Shown one piece after another: positions 20,015 through 29,983 of a stretch of DNA of 64,000 nt; positions within the stretch are counted from its first letter, which is position 1; the number at the start of each line of letters is the position of its first letter. This stretch comes from Erodium maritimum. Taxonomy: Eukaryota > Streptophyta > Magnoliopsida > Geraniales > Geraniaceae. The notes beneath the pieces are model-generated. The model saw nothing but the letters and a program-made list of their open reading frames with translations. It searched no databases and was not told where the DNA came from. The DNA lies in the NCBI GenBank assembly GCA_963921825.1, contig OY997594.1, forward strand, positions 12,343,001-12,407,000, in the 5' to 3' direction. A program made the translations under genes and the position numbers.

Positions 20015-21364
20015 TTATTTAGGGTAACTGAAGGCTTGTTCAACTTCCCGGCGAACTCGCTTTTCCAAATCTTCAATGAAGGGGAATTGAAACTTGTTGT
20101 CTTCCTTCTTCCATTCATAGAAGCAGCCTTCCTTGGCAATGAGCTCACCCTGTTCGTTAAAGGCCAGGGCAGCTGCCCCCCCTGGAGACGGTTTGAAAAC
20201 CTTACGCAAGTGATACAGGTTTACTTCTGAAGGAAAAGGCTGAACCAACCACGGCATGTCTTTGGTGAACTCATCGAAGGAGGCCTCATGGGGTGATTGA
20301 GATTGAGTTGAGACATACACAACCTCAAACTCACTTTCTCCTGCCGCATTATCTTCTAGTTGTGCTTGCGCCTGATACTCAGAGTTCAGCATCGATACAA
20401 AGTTATCACCAAAAGCATAATTGAGGCCAAAAGAATGCCTTGAAAACAAAACAAGAACCCTCTTCCCCGAGAGATGGGAAAAAGCGTCAACAAGATCAAA
20501 TCCACCGCCACCAGGCCGGGGGCGCCTAAGGGGACAGTCTCCGGGAGGGAAGAACCATCGCAATGTGGCCTCTCTTTTCTGTAGCTCGAACTCAGCCTTG
20601 AAAAGAGATGGTCGTGTGAACGGGTAGCCTTCAATCCCCCATCGCTTAAGAATTTGGGCACCTGAAAACTCAAAAAGGACACCATCAGCCTGATTGTGAG
20701 GTGGGTGAATTAGAACAAGGGAATCTCCACCCCAGTATGTGTCTCTATCCTCAGCGTATTGGAAGATGCGTTGTATCTTCTTGAAGCTTGGGTCCCTGGA
20801 AGGCAGAGACAACCAGAGGACATCTCTGCGGAACTTATGTACTATAGGGCTGGTACTAAGATGTTGGGCATTGAAATCGAAGGTTATTTCCACGATCTCG
20901 AAATCATAGCCACGCAATCTAGCCTCCTCATAAACCTTCTTGACCACATCCAAGTGAGGAGGGTCGTGTATATTCTCACATAAATACAAGCCTACGGTCT
21001 TGCCTCTAAGGGAGGAGACGGGTACCTGCAAACAAAGTTGCACTTAACTTTGAAAACTAGTGTTCTGTTGTATAAATCCAATCAGACATACAAGACATAT
21101 ATATATATATACCTGTTGGCCGTTGTTTCTGATAAGGTAGTTCCTTTCAGGGATGGAGAGAAGGTCGGCGACATCAGTATAGTCAATCTCACGACAAGTA
21201 TTAGTGGAAAGATGACGATTCTTGTTGCTCAAGTAGATTGATGGACTCTTGTACTGAGGAATACCTCTCCATTGCTTTGCCATCGACCACTGAGAAATTC
21301 CCCGATCGATTCTTCTTGCAATCTTGATGGCAGTGGATAAGCCGATTCTTCTTGCGCTAGCCAT
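20015..21364 (-). CDS. Nucleoredoxin-like thioredoxin-fold protein, exon-deleted paralogue (420 aa)
   Basis: The coding parts are join(20015..21025, 21113..21364) on minus. Exon 1 (84 codons) starts at ATG 21364 and ends CAACAG|GTATAT. The 87-bp intron ends TTTGCAG|GTACCC, and exon 2 (336 codons) runs to TAA. Both junctions are phase 0. The N terminus, MASARRIGLSTAIKIARRID, is arginine-rich and looks like an organelle presequence. The linker IRNNGQQ leads straight into VPVSSLRGKTVGLYL at residue 85. A second thioredoxin-like domain begins near residue 271 (GKRVLVLF), with MPWLVQPF typical of plant nucleoredoxins. Neither domain has the WCxxC site, so disulfide reductase activity is unlikely. 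Compared with the paralogue at 27231-29438 it lacks the middle exon, meaning the whole first thioredoxin domain. The frame is intact, so it may be functional as a binding protein. Family assignment is firm; role is unknown. Confidence 0.8.
21026..21112 (-). other. Intron of the exon-deleted nucleoredoxin-like gene
   Basis: The 87-bp intron has GT-AG borders on minus and a TA dinucleotide run close to the donor (about 21096-21111). In the paralogue the same exon-1 donor and last-exon acceptor are separated by two introns and a 567-bp exon. This intron is therefore probably a fusion of the left half of one with the right half of the other. Confidence 0.7.
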
Positions 21365-21480
21365 CTCTCTCTCTCTCTGATATGATGATATCTGCCCTAG
21401 ATCCCAACTACGATGCCATTGTTTACAAACCCTAATGGGCTCCCCTAAATTCACAAGGAGCCTGATCGTGCTATAATCAC
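21365..21480 (-). promoter_or_regulatory. 5' leader and proximal promoter of the 420-aa gene
   Basis: A CT/GA run (CTCTCTCTCTCTCTG on plus) lies directly before the start codon. The leader matches that of the paralogue up to CATCGTAGTTGGGATC. The AGCCCATTAGGG block, which contains a site II-like AGCCCA, is also shared. The TATA box region between these blocks in the paralogue is missing here and replaced by a shorter sequence. Confidence 0.5.
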
Positions 21481-21552
21481 CGATCCACTTAAAAAGAATG
21501 TCATTTTACAAGGGTTTCAAAGCAGTGCAATAAAGTTTGGTTAGAAAAATTA

Positions 21553-23895
21553 CCCCCACTTTTTTTTCTTCGGCTAAAATTGCAATTTTATTTATAACAT
21601 TATTTGATATAGGAGTGCGTCAGAAAAAACAACAACTTCATGATGACAAAATAAAAGAGTCGGAATATTGTAAAGAGACTCAATAAGTTCTTTTACATCA
21701 GACTCTGAGACGGATGAATCGGTACAATCGGTGTTGAGAGGGCCATAAAGGCATACTGAAAGTAAAACTATTCTAGGTTGGGACCATTGATTACTGCTCA
21801 AGGTGTAGCCAAAAATGCTGGATTCGCTGTATAGACCGAACTCGCAATCAACGATCTTGGGTGGGGGCAAAACTCTTCTCAGGGACCCCTCCAGATGCCA
21901 GTCTTTTGAGCAATGGATTACTTTCATTCCTCTGAGCGATTCCTCTGAGCGGGGTTGCTTTACCGCTCTTGGTTGGTCTTCCCGGGAATCCCCAAGGGCG
22001 CCCCTTTTCAGTCCTCCAATAGCTGTGCACTCTTTATCTTTGTGCCCAAGAAGAGGAATGCTCGAGCCTGTGGTGCTGGTAGGGGTGCGGCCGATTACCA
22101 AGTTCTTCCAGCCTGGACTACCGTCTCCAGGTCGATTGCTTGGCCCCGTTCGTTGACCCTTAGGTACAATGCTTAGAGTTATCGTTTGTCCCCGGTACGG
22201 TGCATAAGTCTTTGTCTGGTGATCCTTCTGGTACTCAAGGAGCGAATCGCAAAACCGGAGAGTAGATTTGACCTCCTTCCTGACAATCCTGCAATATATG
22301 GCTTCGCCTCCCACAATTGTAGCATAAGACCGGGAGTTTTGTGTATGTGAGTGAGGCAGTGATTGGGTCCCAAAATTCTAGGAACCGTAGGGTCAGTTGT
22401 CGGCGTAGGGGCCGATCAACCTGGTGTCAGTTGCGGACCCGAACTACCCCTCCCCAGTAGAACCCCCATTTTTCGCAGGGGACAGACACGCAGAGACCCA
22501 GAGCCCCGCTCACTGACTCACCGGTCGCCTTCGTTTAGACCACATATGGGAGGACATGGACGTGTACCCTGAATTGGAGCGGATCCAGGGCAGGTAGTTC
22601 CCTAGCCATCTGGTCTAGGTCGGCTAGGAGGAGTGAACTTCCATTGACGCACCACGGCTCACTGCTACGCACTCAGCTCCTTACTTCTGCTGACTTAAAG
22701 TAGAACCCGAACACTCCATGTCCTATGTCTTTAATCACTAGTCCTTCAGTAGATTTTCCCCACGCTCTCGTAATGATCCGGAGGAGGGTTTCCTTTCGAG
22801 GAGGCTTATCGGCCCAGAGTTTTCCGAGGAAAGCAAAGCTCTGGCGGGCCAAAATCGATGGGCTAACCTGGGTACATGGGACGAGCACTTCAATCTCGTC
22901 ATCCTCATCCAACGATCATGCCGAGAGGACCACCTGAAGGGTCGAGACATCGTCATCCGATTCCAGTGTGGAAGCAAGACGTCAGAAGTCCGATTCCGCT
23001 ACATGCAGAAGGCGAGCCGACGGTGACGTGTCATTCCTGGTAGGGTGGTGAGGCACACCATAATCAGAGGGATCCGGTCCGCATTGGGGAGACCAGTCGC
23101 TTGAATTCTAGCTAGCTCCACCTCCTCATCGGTCATGGGAGCCTTTCCTTTCTGAGGGTCTCAGTGGAGTGGGCTTGGACTAGGTGAGCCCGGGTTAGGC
23201 TGGATGGGCCGATTAGGAATAGGAAACCCAGTTGGGCCCTGATCCGGATAGAGGCCGACGGTTGATGTGCAAGCTACAGCCGTGGGCGGTTGCTCTCTCC
23301 ACAGGCTGGTCGACCGTGGTTTCGCCACCACGAGAGGGGGACTTCCTTGGGATCTGGTGGCTCCTTGACAGACACAGGCGAGAAAGGTCATGGTTGTTCG
23401 TCCTTACCACTAAGTGGTCCGGACGAAGGCTGCATGGTCACTAGAGAAGTGGTCTTCAACTTGACCGGCCTCCCTTGGCGTGGTTTGATTCTTGACGTTG
23501 AGGAGCCCGCTGAAAACGAAGCGGACGCCAAGAGGAAAGGTTTGTCGGTCGGTTGTGTTGGCGAAGGAGCGGGCAACTGTAGTGGTGCCGATGGAGGGGA
23601 GAGCAATTGCAGTGGTGGGGATGGCCAAGAGAGGGAGGGTAGAGTGATCAGCGACACAGATTGGGTTTTAAGTTTCTTGCAGCGTCGACCCTTTAAAGGG
23701 GAGAGGACGTCGGTCGAAGGACGTGGAGGCGGCACCCTGATCGAGCACGCGTGTCAGGTGACGGGACGGGATCGTTTGGGCCAGGCGGCTTTATAGCGGT
23801 GGTGACAGAGGTAGGGACGGTTAGCTCCAAAGGCTAGGGTTTGCTTTCTCGGAAGAGAAACTTCTCGACAAGCGAGAGGGTAATTTTTTGTTTGT
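21553..23895 (-). mobile_element. LINE with DUF4283-type ORF1, internally deleted
   Basis: Read on minus, the element has a GC-rich leader and proline/serine-rich ORF1 start (about 23890-23160). A DUF4283-like domain follows (22912-22673), then a region ending in SSVSESDVKELIESLYN (about 22314-21640), an AT-rich 3' UTR and a poly-A tract at 21562-21570. Endonuclease and reverse transcriptase are absent, so the middle has been deleted or the copy is a chimera. Its 3' end resembles the fragment at 7940-8115. It sits just upstream of the 420-aa nucleoredoxin-like gene. No direct target duplication was confirmed. Confidence 0.6.
22673..22912 (-). pseudogene. DUF4283 domain of LINE ORF1
   Basis: The frame encodes ILARQSFAFLGKLWADKPP, then ETLLRIITRAWG, and IKDIGHGVFGFYFKS. 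This matches the DUF4283 pattern (GKLLSDKPF, a basic helix with RAW, then a beta hairpin with a FLFRF-like end) found in plant LINE ORF1 proteins. The domain is thought to bind nucleic acid. The frame is closed on both sides by stops or frameshifts and no zinc knuckle follows in frame. Confidence 0.6.
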
Positions 23896-23950
23896 TGTGG
23901 TTAAAGCTCATATTTTTTTGTTTTGTTCCATGCTTACGTTTAGTTCCCAT

Positions 23951-24179
23951 AATATTTTTTTTTGAGTAAAAGTTATGCTTTCATTTAAATCATTTCCAAA
24001 ACATTGCAACCACATAATCAAAGGATAAAATCTGAAACAAGCCAAGATATCGGTTGATATCCCCCATTTATTAAAAAGCACCGACAAACTTGGAAGATGA
24101 TTGGTATATCCCGAGAAATCAGATGGAGAATTGGCAAGCTCCGTATGATTAGGGACATGATTCTCCGAATCGCGATTCT
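23951..24179 (-). mobile_element. Possible LINE 3'-end fragment
   Basis: The plus strand has a T9 run, then GAGTAAAAGTTATGC and TTTCATTTAAATCATTTCC. On minus this is AATGATTTAAATGAAAGC followed by a poly-A tract, a common LINE 3' end pattern in plants. No domain supports it, so this is a suggestion only. Confidence 0.3.
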
Positions 24180-25181
24180 GGTTTACCTTCCCAGAATGAA
24201 CAAGATATGGATAGATCTTTTTTGAAAAAATCAACTCCCTTGGCTTATCCTTGGAAACCTCGATTGTTGAGGATTCTGACCCTATTTCAAATCAAGTCTT
24301 TGCACACGTTGCTAATACTGCCTCACCTAGTAGTCATGATCCACAAGCAATCAACCTCCCAATTTATAAAGTAAAAATGTGAATAATATAGACCTAGGTA
24401 TCATCAATTATACGATGCTTAGAACGCGATTCATGAGTCGTGAAAGAGGTAGGCACGCAACCCCGTCGACGAAGGATATGTGGAATCAGGCGGCCCTTAA
24501 GACCTCTAAATGACTTGTTTTTGTTTTTTTAAATGGACTATTTTCTCCTTGGTTTAAAGGGCTCAACCCTTTTAGTTCCATTGCAGGGAACTTCTTTGTA
24601 ATCGTTTTTCGGTTTCGACCTTTTGATGTTCTCCTACTTGGAAAGCATCTTTTATTAATAAATTTTCTGAGCTGATCCAAGGTTTACCTTCCCAGAATGA
24701 ACAAGATATGGATAGATCTTTTTTGAAAAAATCAACTCCCTTAGCTTATCCTTGGAAACCTCGATTGTTGAGGATTCTGACCCTATTTCAAATCAAGTCT
24801 TTGCACACGTTGCTAATACTGCCTCACCTAGTAGTCATGATCCACAAGCAATCAACCTCCCAATTTATAAAGTAAAAATGTGAATAATATAGACCTAGGT
24901 ATCATCAATTATACGATGCTTAGAACAGGATTCATGAGTCGTGAAAGAGGTAGGCACGCAACCCCGTCGACGAAGGATATGTGGAATCAGGCGGCCCTTA
25001 AGACCTCTAAATGACTTGTTTTTGTTTTTTTAAATGGACTATTTTCTCCTTGGTTTAAAGGGCTCAACCCTTTTAGTTCCATTGCAGGGAACTTCTTTGT
25101 AATCGTTTTTCGGTTTCGACCTTTTGATGTTCTCCTACTTGGAAAGCATCTTTTATTAATAAATTTTCTGAGCTGATCCAA
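24180..25181. repeat. 501-bp tandem duplication
   Basis: Positions 24180-24680 and 24681-25181 are the same 501 bases, each running from GGTTTACCTTCCCAGAATG to TTCTGAGCTGATCCAA. I see only a few differences (TTGGCTTATCC versus TTAGCTTATCC, and AGAACGCGATT versus AGAACAGGATT). The copies are head to tail with no spacer. The unit does not encode a protein I recognise. The high identity implies a recent duplication, or an assembly artefact. Confidence 0.9.
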
Positions 25182-25569
25182 AAAATAAGTAAAAACGTGA
25201 GGCAAGGGTAAAGGAACTTCTCTTACGGTGGTGTTATACCAAGCACCAATCGATAAATGTTCTCCACGCTCTTATAGACAAGCTGGGAGAAACGAGTATG
25301 ACTATGTGAAATCAGTGGGAATCAAAGCTCTGATGAAAGGGGACTTAGTTCTTGAACAATTCAATTCCCTGAATATCGAAGTTACAGAAAAGATAGACTT
25401 CGGGGATACGAATTCAGTGGATTACGAAGATCTTTGTGAGGAAGAGGGTTGGAAATAACAAATACCAACCCCATAACTCCACTCCTACAGTGAAGCATGA
25501 AGTTTCCTCTCATGTAATGTGAGAGGAACAATCTCCTCCCATAAACAAAGGAGTATAAAAGAGGAAATT
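25182..25569. other. No recognised gene; one unexplained open frame
   Basis: A frame open from 25228 to 25458 on plus has its first ATG well inside and encodes an acidic C-terminal part with DFGDTNSVDYEDLCEEEGW. It matches no family I know. It may be an exon or a LINE ORF1 relic. Confidence 0.3.
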
Positions 25570-26052
25570 GGAATCATGTGTTTGTTTCTGCAAAGGATGG
25601 CTCGGGAGGTTTGTTAACCATTTGGAACCAAAATTTAAGCAAGTTATCCACTGTTCTATTACAAAAGGCGTTGCTTCGGTTCGACACAGTTGGAGCTCAT
25701 CAGATCTAGACATGCTAGATGGATTGGTCTGAGCTTTCTGCTTCTCTGGAAGGAAAGGACATGTTTACAGTTTACTGGAAATGCAAAATCCGATCAAAAT
25801 CTCTTCAGGCTACAAAGTCAAGCTTATGGTATTTTTCGATCGACAAGGGGGCTATCTACAAACGTCTCTTTTATTTAATGGCAACTAAACCAAACATGTT
25901 GATTCATTTGATTATTTTCAGTTTATTTGTTTATCTTGCTTGTTATGCGAATAATGTTTCTACGGTTCTTCTCTTAAGAGGTAGTTTTTCTCTCCTGATT
26001 TTTTGTACCCCTTTCAGTATATTGAATACTACAAACTCGTTTATCAAAAAAA
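25570..26052 (+). mobile_element. LINE fragment (endonuclease-like piece and 3' end)
   Basis: A short frame at 25570-25710 reads VSAKDGSGGLLTIWNQN, similar to the GGLLI-x-WN motif of plant L1 endonucleases, and ends at a stop. The sequence then runs through AT-rich DNA to CTCGTTTATCAAAAAAAGG at about 26035-26053, a typical LINE poly-A end. If both are right, nearly the whole reverse transcriptase has been lost in between. Confidence 0.4.
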
Positions 26053-26784
26053 GGTGATCTGACATATTAGGCTGAAAATAACAATGATTTCTTTAACAAC
26101 ATAATAGAAGAGAGTCGATATCCGGAGATAAGCACAATACGCGAGACCAAGAAGCTAAATACTCGTCCGAGTGATTGTCTTGTCTTGCGAGGCGGTAATC
26201 ATAATTATCCCAAACAACTTGACCCCACCAGAAGGGACCATGACCAGACTGGGAGGCCGGAAAGATTCGTCCATTTCTGGGCCCATTGAGTTTCCATCCC
26301 TCATTGGGCCCCTGTCCCCGAGGGTCCAGATCAGGATCCTCGTCGATACTGCGAGGCGAACAACGAGAAGCAGTAGTCACCTGAGCCTGACGGTGTAGAC
26401 ACCTATGGGGTAGCACACAAGAGGATCATAACACCGTGGCAGGAGCAAATTAACCGTTCGAGAACACTTCGAAAGCTGCCGGGGCGGGGGCACATGATTG
26501 TCCGATACGTAATTTAGGACAATGATGAAGTCGACGTCCTCCATGTATTATCCATGTCGAGACATATACGCTTCGTCATGCCATTGTACAGTTTAGGTGT
26601 TTGTTATTCACTCTGGTTTACTGCTCTAACATGGTCTGCCCGTGAGACTATTGTGCTTCGCTTCTAGTTTGCTTAGATTTTTTTTTTGAGATATCAAGTT
26701 TGCTTAGATAGTGTACCTAGTGTGCTTGAAATTTTACATCTTCCATTTTGATTTATGTACAGAAATTTTCCCCAACCGTCGCAT
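26053..26784. other. No feature recognised
   Basis: A GC-richer block at 26093-26416 is open on both strands but shows no known domain. The remainder is ordinary AT-rich sequence with a T9 run near 26680. It could be LINE ORF1 debris. Confidence 0.3.
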
Positions 26785-26890
26785 GGATGATCCACATAAC
26801 TTAGTTGAAACATATACCACCCCTAACTTTATCCAGCAACATTTTCTTCTAGTTGTTGAGCTCCACACTCTTATTCAAATCAACTATGTA
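26785..26890 (-). pseudogene. Fragment of a third nucleoredoxin-like copy
   Basis: In reverse complement the block containing GTTGAAACATATACCACC corresponds to the stretch of the 678-aa gene near 27510-27560 that encodes EVVYVSTSFD. The next 50 bases match onward (CATTTTCTTCTAGTTG versus CATTATCTTTTGATTG, then GAGC, CA, ACT). The frame is broken and nothing else of the gene is recognisable. This points to at least three copies in the original cluster. Confidence 0.5.
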
Positions 26891-27230
26891 CCCAACTAAA
26901 TAAAAAAGAAAAATGGCCTAAACCTCCGATTAAATACCGATAGCATATGTTTTTCCAGTATGAATCAAGTTCCTTGTATGAAATTTGTTCAAGTCAGGCA
27001 CACATTACATGTTACAATTAAAAAAGTTATGGTACCATGAAGGTAAGTTTTGAAATTACACCTAGTTCAGTGAAAAAAGTGTATAATAAGATATAAATAA
27101 ACATACTTATCCCTTTAAATAACAATCCTGCCGAGCAAGAGTGCAAGGTTTAACAGAATAAGACATTCGTTACAGGAGTCTCTGCAATGCATGGTATTAT
27201 TAGCAGAGATACATAAATTACCTACAATAA
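26891..27230. other. 3' flank of the 678-aa gene
   Basis: AT-rich sequence that should contain the 3' UTR of the minus-strand gene ending at 27231. No other feature is seen. Confidence 0.4.
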
Positions 27231-29438
27231 TTAGGCAGAGCGACGATAATTAGCCGCATCACACATTTCTTCAACTTCCAGGCGGATACGCTTTTCCAAA
27301 TCTTGATCAATGAAGGGGAATTGAAGCTTGTCGCCTTCTTTCTTTTTATGTAAGTTGTCTGCCTTGGCAATGAGCTCGCCTTGTTCGTTAAAGGCCGCAG
27401 CGCGAGGACCTCTTACATACGATTTGAAAACCTTGCACAAGAGAGACCAGCCTGATTCTGAAGTAAAAGGCCGAACCAACCATGGCATGCCTTTGGTGAA
27501 CTCATCAAAGGATGACTTATCGAAGCTAGTGGAGACATATACCACCTCAAACTTATTTCCTTTTGCTACATTATCTTTTGATTGAGCATCATACTTAGAT
27601 TTCAGCATTGATACGAAGTTATCACCAAAGACACTATGGCTTAAAGAATGCGGAGCAAACAAAACAAGAACCCTCTTCCCGTAGAGCTGGGAAACTGGAT
27701 CAACAAGATCAAATCCATCTCCGACAGACCGGAGGAGATGTTCTCCTGGAGGAAAAAGAGATTGCAACGTGACCTCTCTTTTCTGTAGCTCGTATTCAGC
27801 CTTGTAAAGATCTAGTTGTGTAAACGGGTAGCCTTCAATCCCCCAACGTTGAAGAATTTTTGCACCTGATAACTCAAAAAGGACTCCACTACTGTGATCA
27901 GCCTCAGCCTCAGCCTCAGCCTCGCCCTGGCATGGATAGATTAAAACAAGACTATCTCCAACCCATTGTTTGTCAACAAGGCAATCTCCAACCCAATGTT
28001 TCTCATATTCCTCATCCTCCTCCCCCTCCTCAAATCTACGGATAAGTCGTTCCTCCTCCTCATTCACTTCCTCTTCCTCCTGATTCTCCTCCCTGCATTT
28101 AAGGATACGTTGTACTTTCCTACAGCTTGGGTCCTTGAAAGGCAGTTTCAACCAGTTGACATCCTCACAGCATTGTTGTACAGTCGGGTCGGTATCAAGA
28201 CGTATGGCATTAAAAGGATGGTAATGGAAGGTTATTTGCACGATCTCAAAATCATAACCACGAGATTTAGCCTCCTCGTAAACCTTCTTGATAGCTTGCA
28301 TGCGAGGAGGATGTGGTATATTTTCACAGAAATACAAGCCTACGAGCTTGCCTTTAAGAGAGGATATGGGTACCTGCAACATCCACAAACAAGATTGAGA
28401 GGGATGAAAGAAAATCGTAAAAATCAATCAAGATAGTGTAGCTACCTTGTCCCCATTGCTTGAGAGCAAGAAATCACGAGTATCAGATGTCAATAGTTTG
28501 TCCCACTGGCTAATACACTGCGCCGTAGATTGGCTTCCGTGGGAGGCGTCTACTTCCCATATCCTCTCTTTGGAGAGAGGGTGAAGCTCCGCTCCGCCAA
28601 AGAGTTTGAAAAGAGCAGGGTGATAGAATCGATGGGCCACGACTGTGTTGGTTGGATCAATGACCACCCAATATGGCAGATACTCACAAAGCAGGGCATC
28701 AACAGAAAATGTCTGCACAAGAGGGCTGTCCCGAGATTGGGCGTCGGAGAAAGGGATGGCGGGGAAAGGGATGGTGGAAAACAGGTGATGGAAATAAGCC
28801 TCTTCAGATAAATAGCGTTCATTTAGAGATCCGGCACCACGGAGTAGAAGAGGCACAAAAACAAATTCAACATCACTTCCTATACGCTGAAGCTCGCAGT
28901 AAGCATCAATCATATCACAGGTATCCTTTCCCCCAAGTGGCCTCAACGCCATCACGTCTAATGGGACCATACATAACACAATAGTCTTTCCCCGCAGCTC
29001 ATCAACCTTAATCTGTACAATGTAATATATTCATTGATAATGAAACTATTTTTTTAGTTTACAAGATAGATTAAAAGCAATACATCATAACCTAACCTCC
29101 CTAATGTTTACCTTTTGGCCGTTGTTTTTGACAAGGAAGTCCCTTTCCGGCGTGAAGAGGAGGTCGGCGACATCAACAGTGTACCCAAGCTCACTAGGAG
29201 GGTGGCGAATGAAACGATTCTCAAAACGTCGAAACTGTATGCTTGGCCACTCGGGAACTCCTCTCCATTGCATGACCGCACTGGATAGATAACGATTCTT
29301 GTTGATTGACCATTGCATGACGGCAGCGATTCTTCTAGCGCTGCCAGTCTCTCCCCTTGACCACTGAGAAATTCCCCGATCGATTCTTCTTGCAATCTTG
29401 ACGGCAGTGGATAAGCCGATTCTTCTTGCGCTAGCCAT
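27231..29438 (-). CDS. Nucleoredoxin-like protein with three thioredoxin-like domains (678 aa)
   Basis: The coding parts are join(27231..28373, 28446..29012, 29112..29438) on minus. Introns are 72 and 99 bp, with GT-AG borders and phase 0 junctions. The start ATG 29438 opens MASARRIGLSTAVKIARRID, an arginine-rich organelle-like presequence. FLVKNNGQK at the end of exon 1 joins IKVDELRGKTIVLCM (domain 1, residues about 105-280). LLSSNGDK joins VPISSLKGKLVGLYF (domain 2, from residue 299). GKRVLVLF (residue about 531) with MPWLVRPF marks domain 3. This is the plant nucleoredoxin layout. However, the WCPPC positions read CMVPLD, CENIPHPP and FAPHSLSH, so no redox-active pair is present. Domain 2 carries a glutamate-rich insertion (residues about 393-425) and a doubled WVGD segment. 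A scaffold or chaperone-like role is inferred; the family is clear. Confidence 0.85.
28374..28445 (-). other. Intron 2 of the 678-aa gene
   Basis: The donor is GACAAG|GTAGCT and the acceptor GTTGCAG|GTACCC on minus, 72 bp. The acceptor is the one that the 420-aa paralogue uses for its only intron. Confidence 0.8.
29013..29111 (-). other. Intron 1 of the 678-aa gene
   Basis: The donor is CAAAAG|GTAAAC and the acceptor TTGTACAG|ATTAAG on minus, 99 bp. Both neighbouring exons keep the reading frame and the nucleoredoxin linker motif across the junction. Confidence 0.8.
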
Positions 29439-29620
29439 CTCTCTCTGATATGGTGATATCTGCCCTAGATCCCAACTATGTGTGAGGGCGAGGTAGGCGA
29501 TGCCGTGCTTTTTATAGACACATACATACCCTAATGGGCTCCAATTAACCACTGCAGGCCTGCCCGGCCCACATAATTTTCTTCGGAGGCCCACTTGTAT
29601 ACACTTCCATACCCTAATAG
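29439..29620 (-). promoter_or_regulatory. Leader and proximal promoter of the 678-aa gene
   Basis: On minus, a TATA box CTATAAAAAG lies at about 29518-29508, some 70 bases before the start codon. Upstream is AGCCCATTAGGG, whose AGCCCA core resembles the site II element of plant housekeeping genes. A GA-rich leader precedes the ATG. The 420-aa paralogue shares the leader and the AGCCCA block but not the TATA box. Confidence 0.55.
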
Positions 29621-29983
29621 GCTCTAATATACCACTGTAGCAACAAGGGTGAGTATTGGGTTATGAGCCCCATTCAATATTGACGATTGGTGTTGTTCCG
29701 CTCGCTAACAAGATTAATTTCTGTCTTGATTAGTATAAAAAAGTCATTAAATGATTTGTTTTTTTGGCTTTCTCTCTCCTCCCTATTATATCTTTTTATT
29801 ATGGTCTCTTTGATGGTCTGTCATAACTAGTGGTAGAAGTTGTGATAACACTTTCAATAATTTAAAAAGCATCCCAAATATAATTAATATTTTTATTTAA
29901 ACCCACAAACACAACATACATATTAATAAACCTAGTTAATATTCGATAATTAAAAATACAATGATTAAAAGAAGATAATTAAC
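29621..29983. other. No feature recognised
   Basis: AT-rich DNA between two minus-strand genes. The right part probably belongs to upstream sequence of the 678-aa gene, and the left part (next to 29984) to the 3' flank of the Myb/SANT-like frame. Confidence 0.35.

Noticed and set aside
20386..20983. Short frames on both strands within the 420-aa gene
   Set aside because: They are shadows of the nucleoredoxin-like exon, which alone shows family motifs and splice-consistent ends.
23290..23796. 168-codon plus-strand frame
   Set aside because: It is antisense to the LINE leader and ORF1 start, has GC-rich low-complexity composition and no domain.
21541..23890. Target duplication around the DUF4283 LINE
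   Set aside because: The similar sequences GGTAATTTTT at both ends are in inverted, not direct, orientation, so they do not form a TSD.
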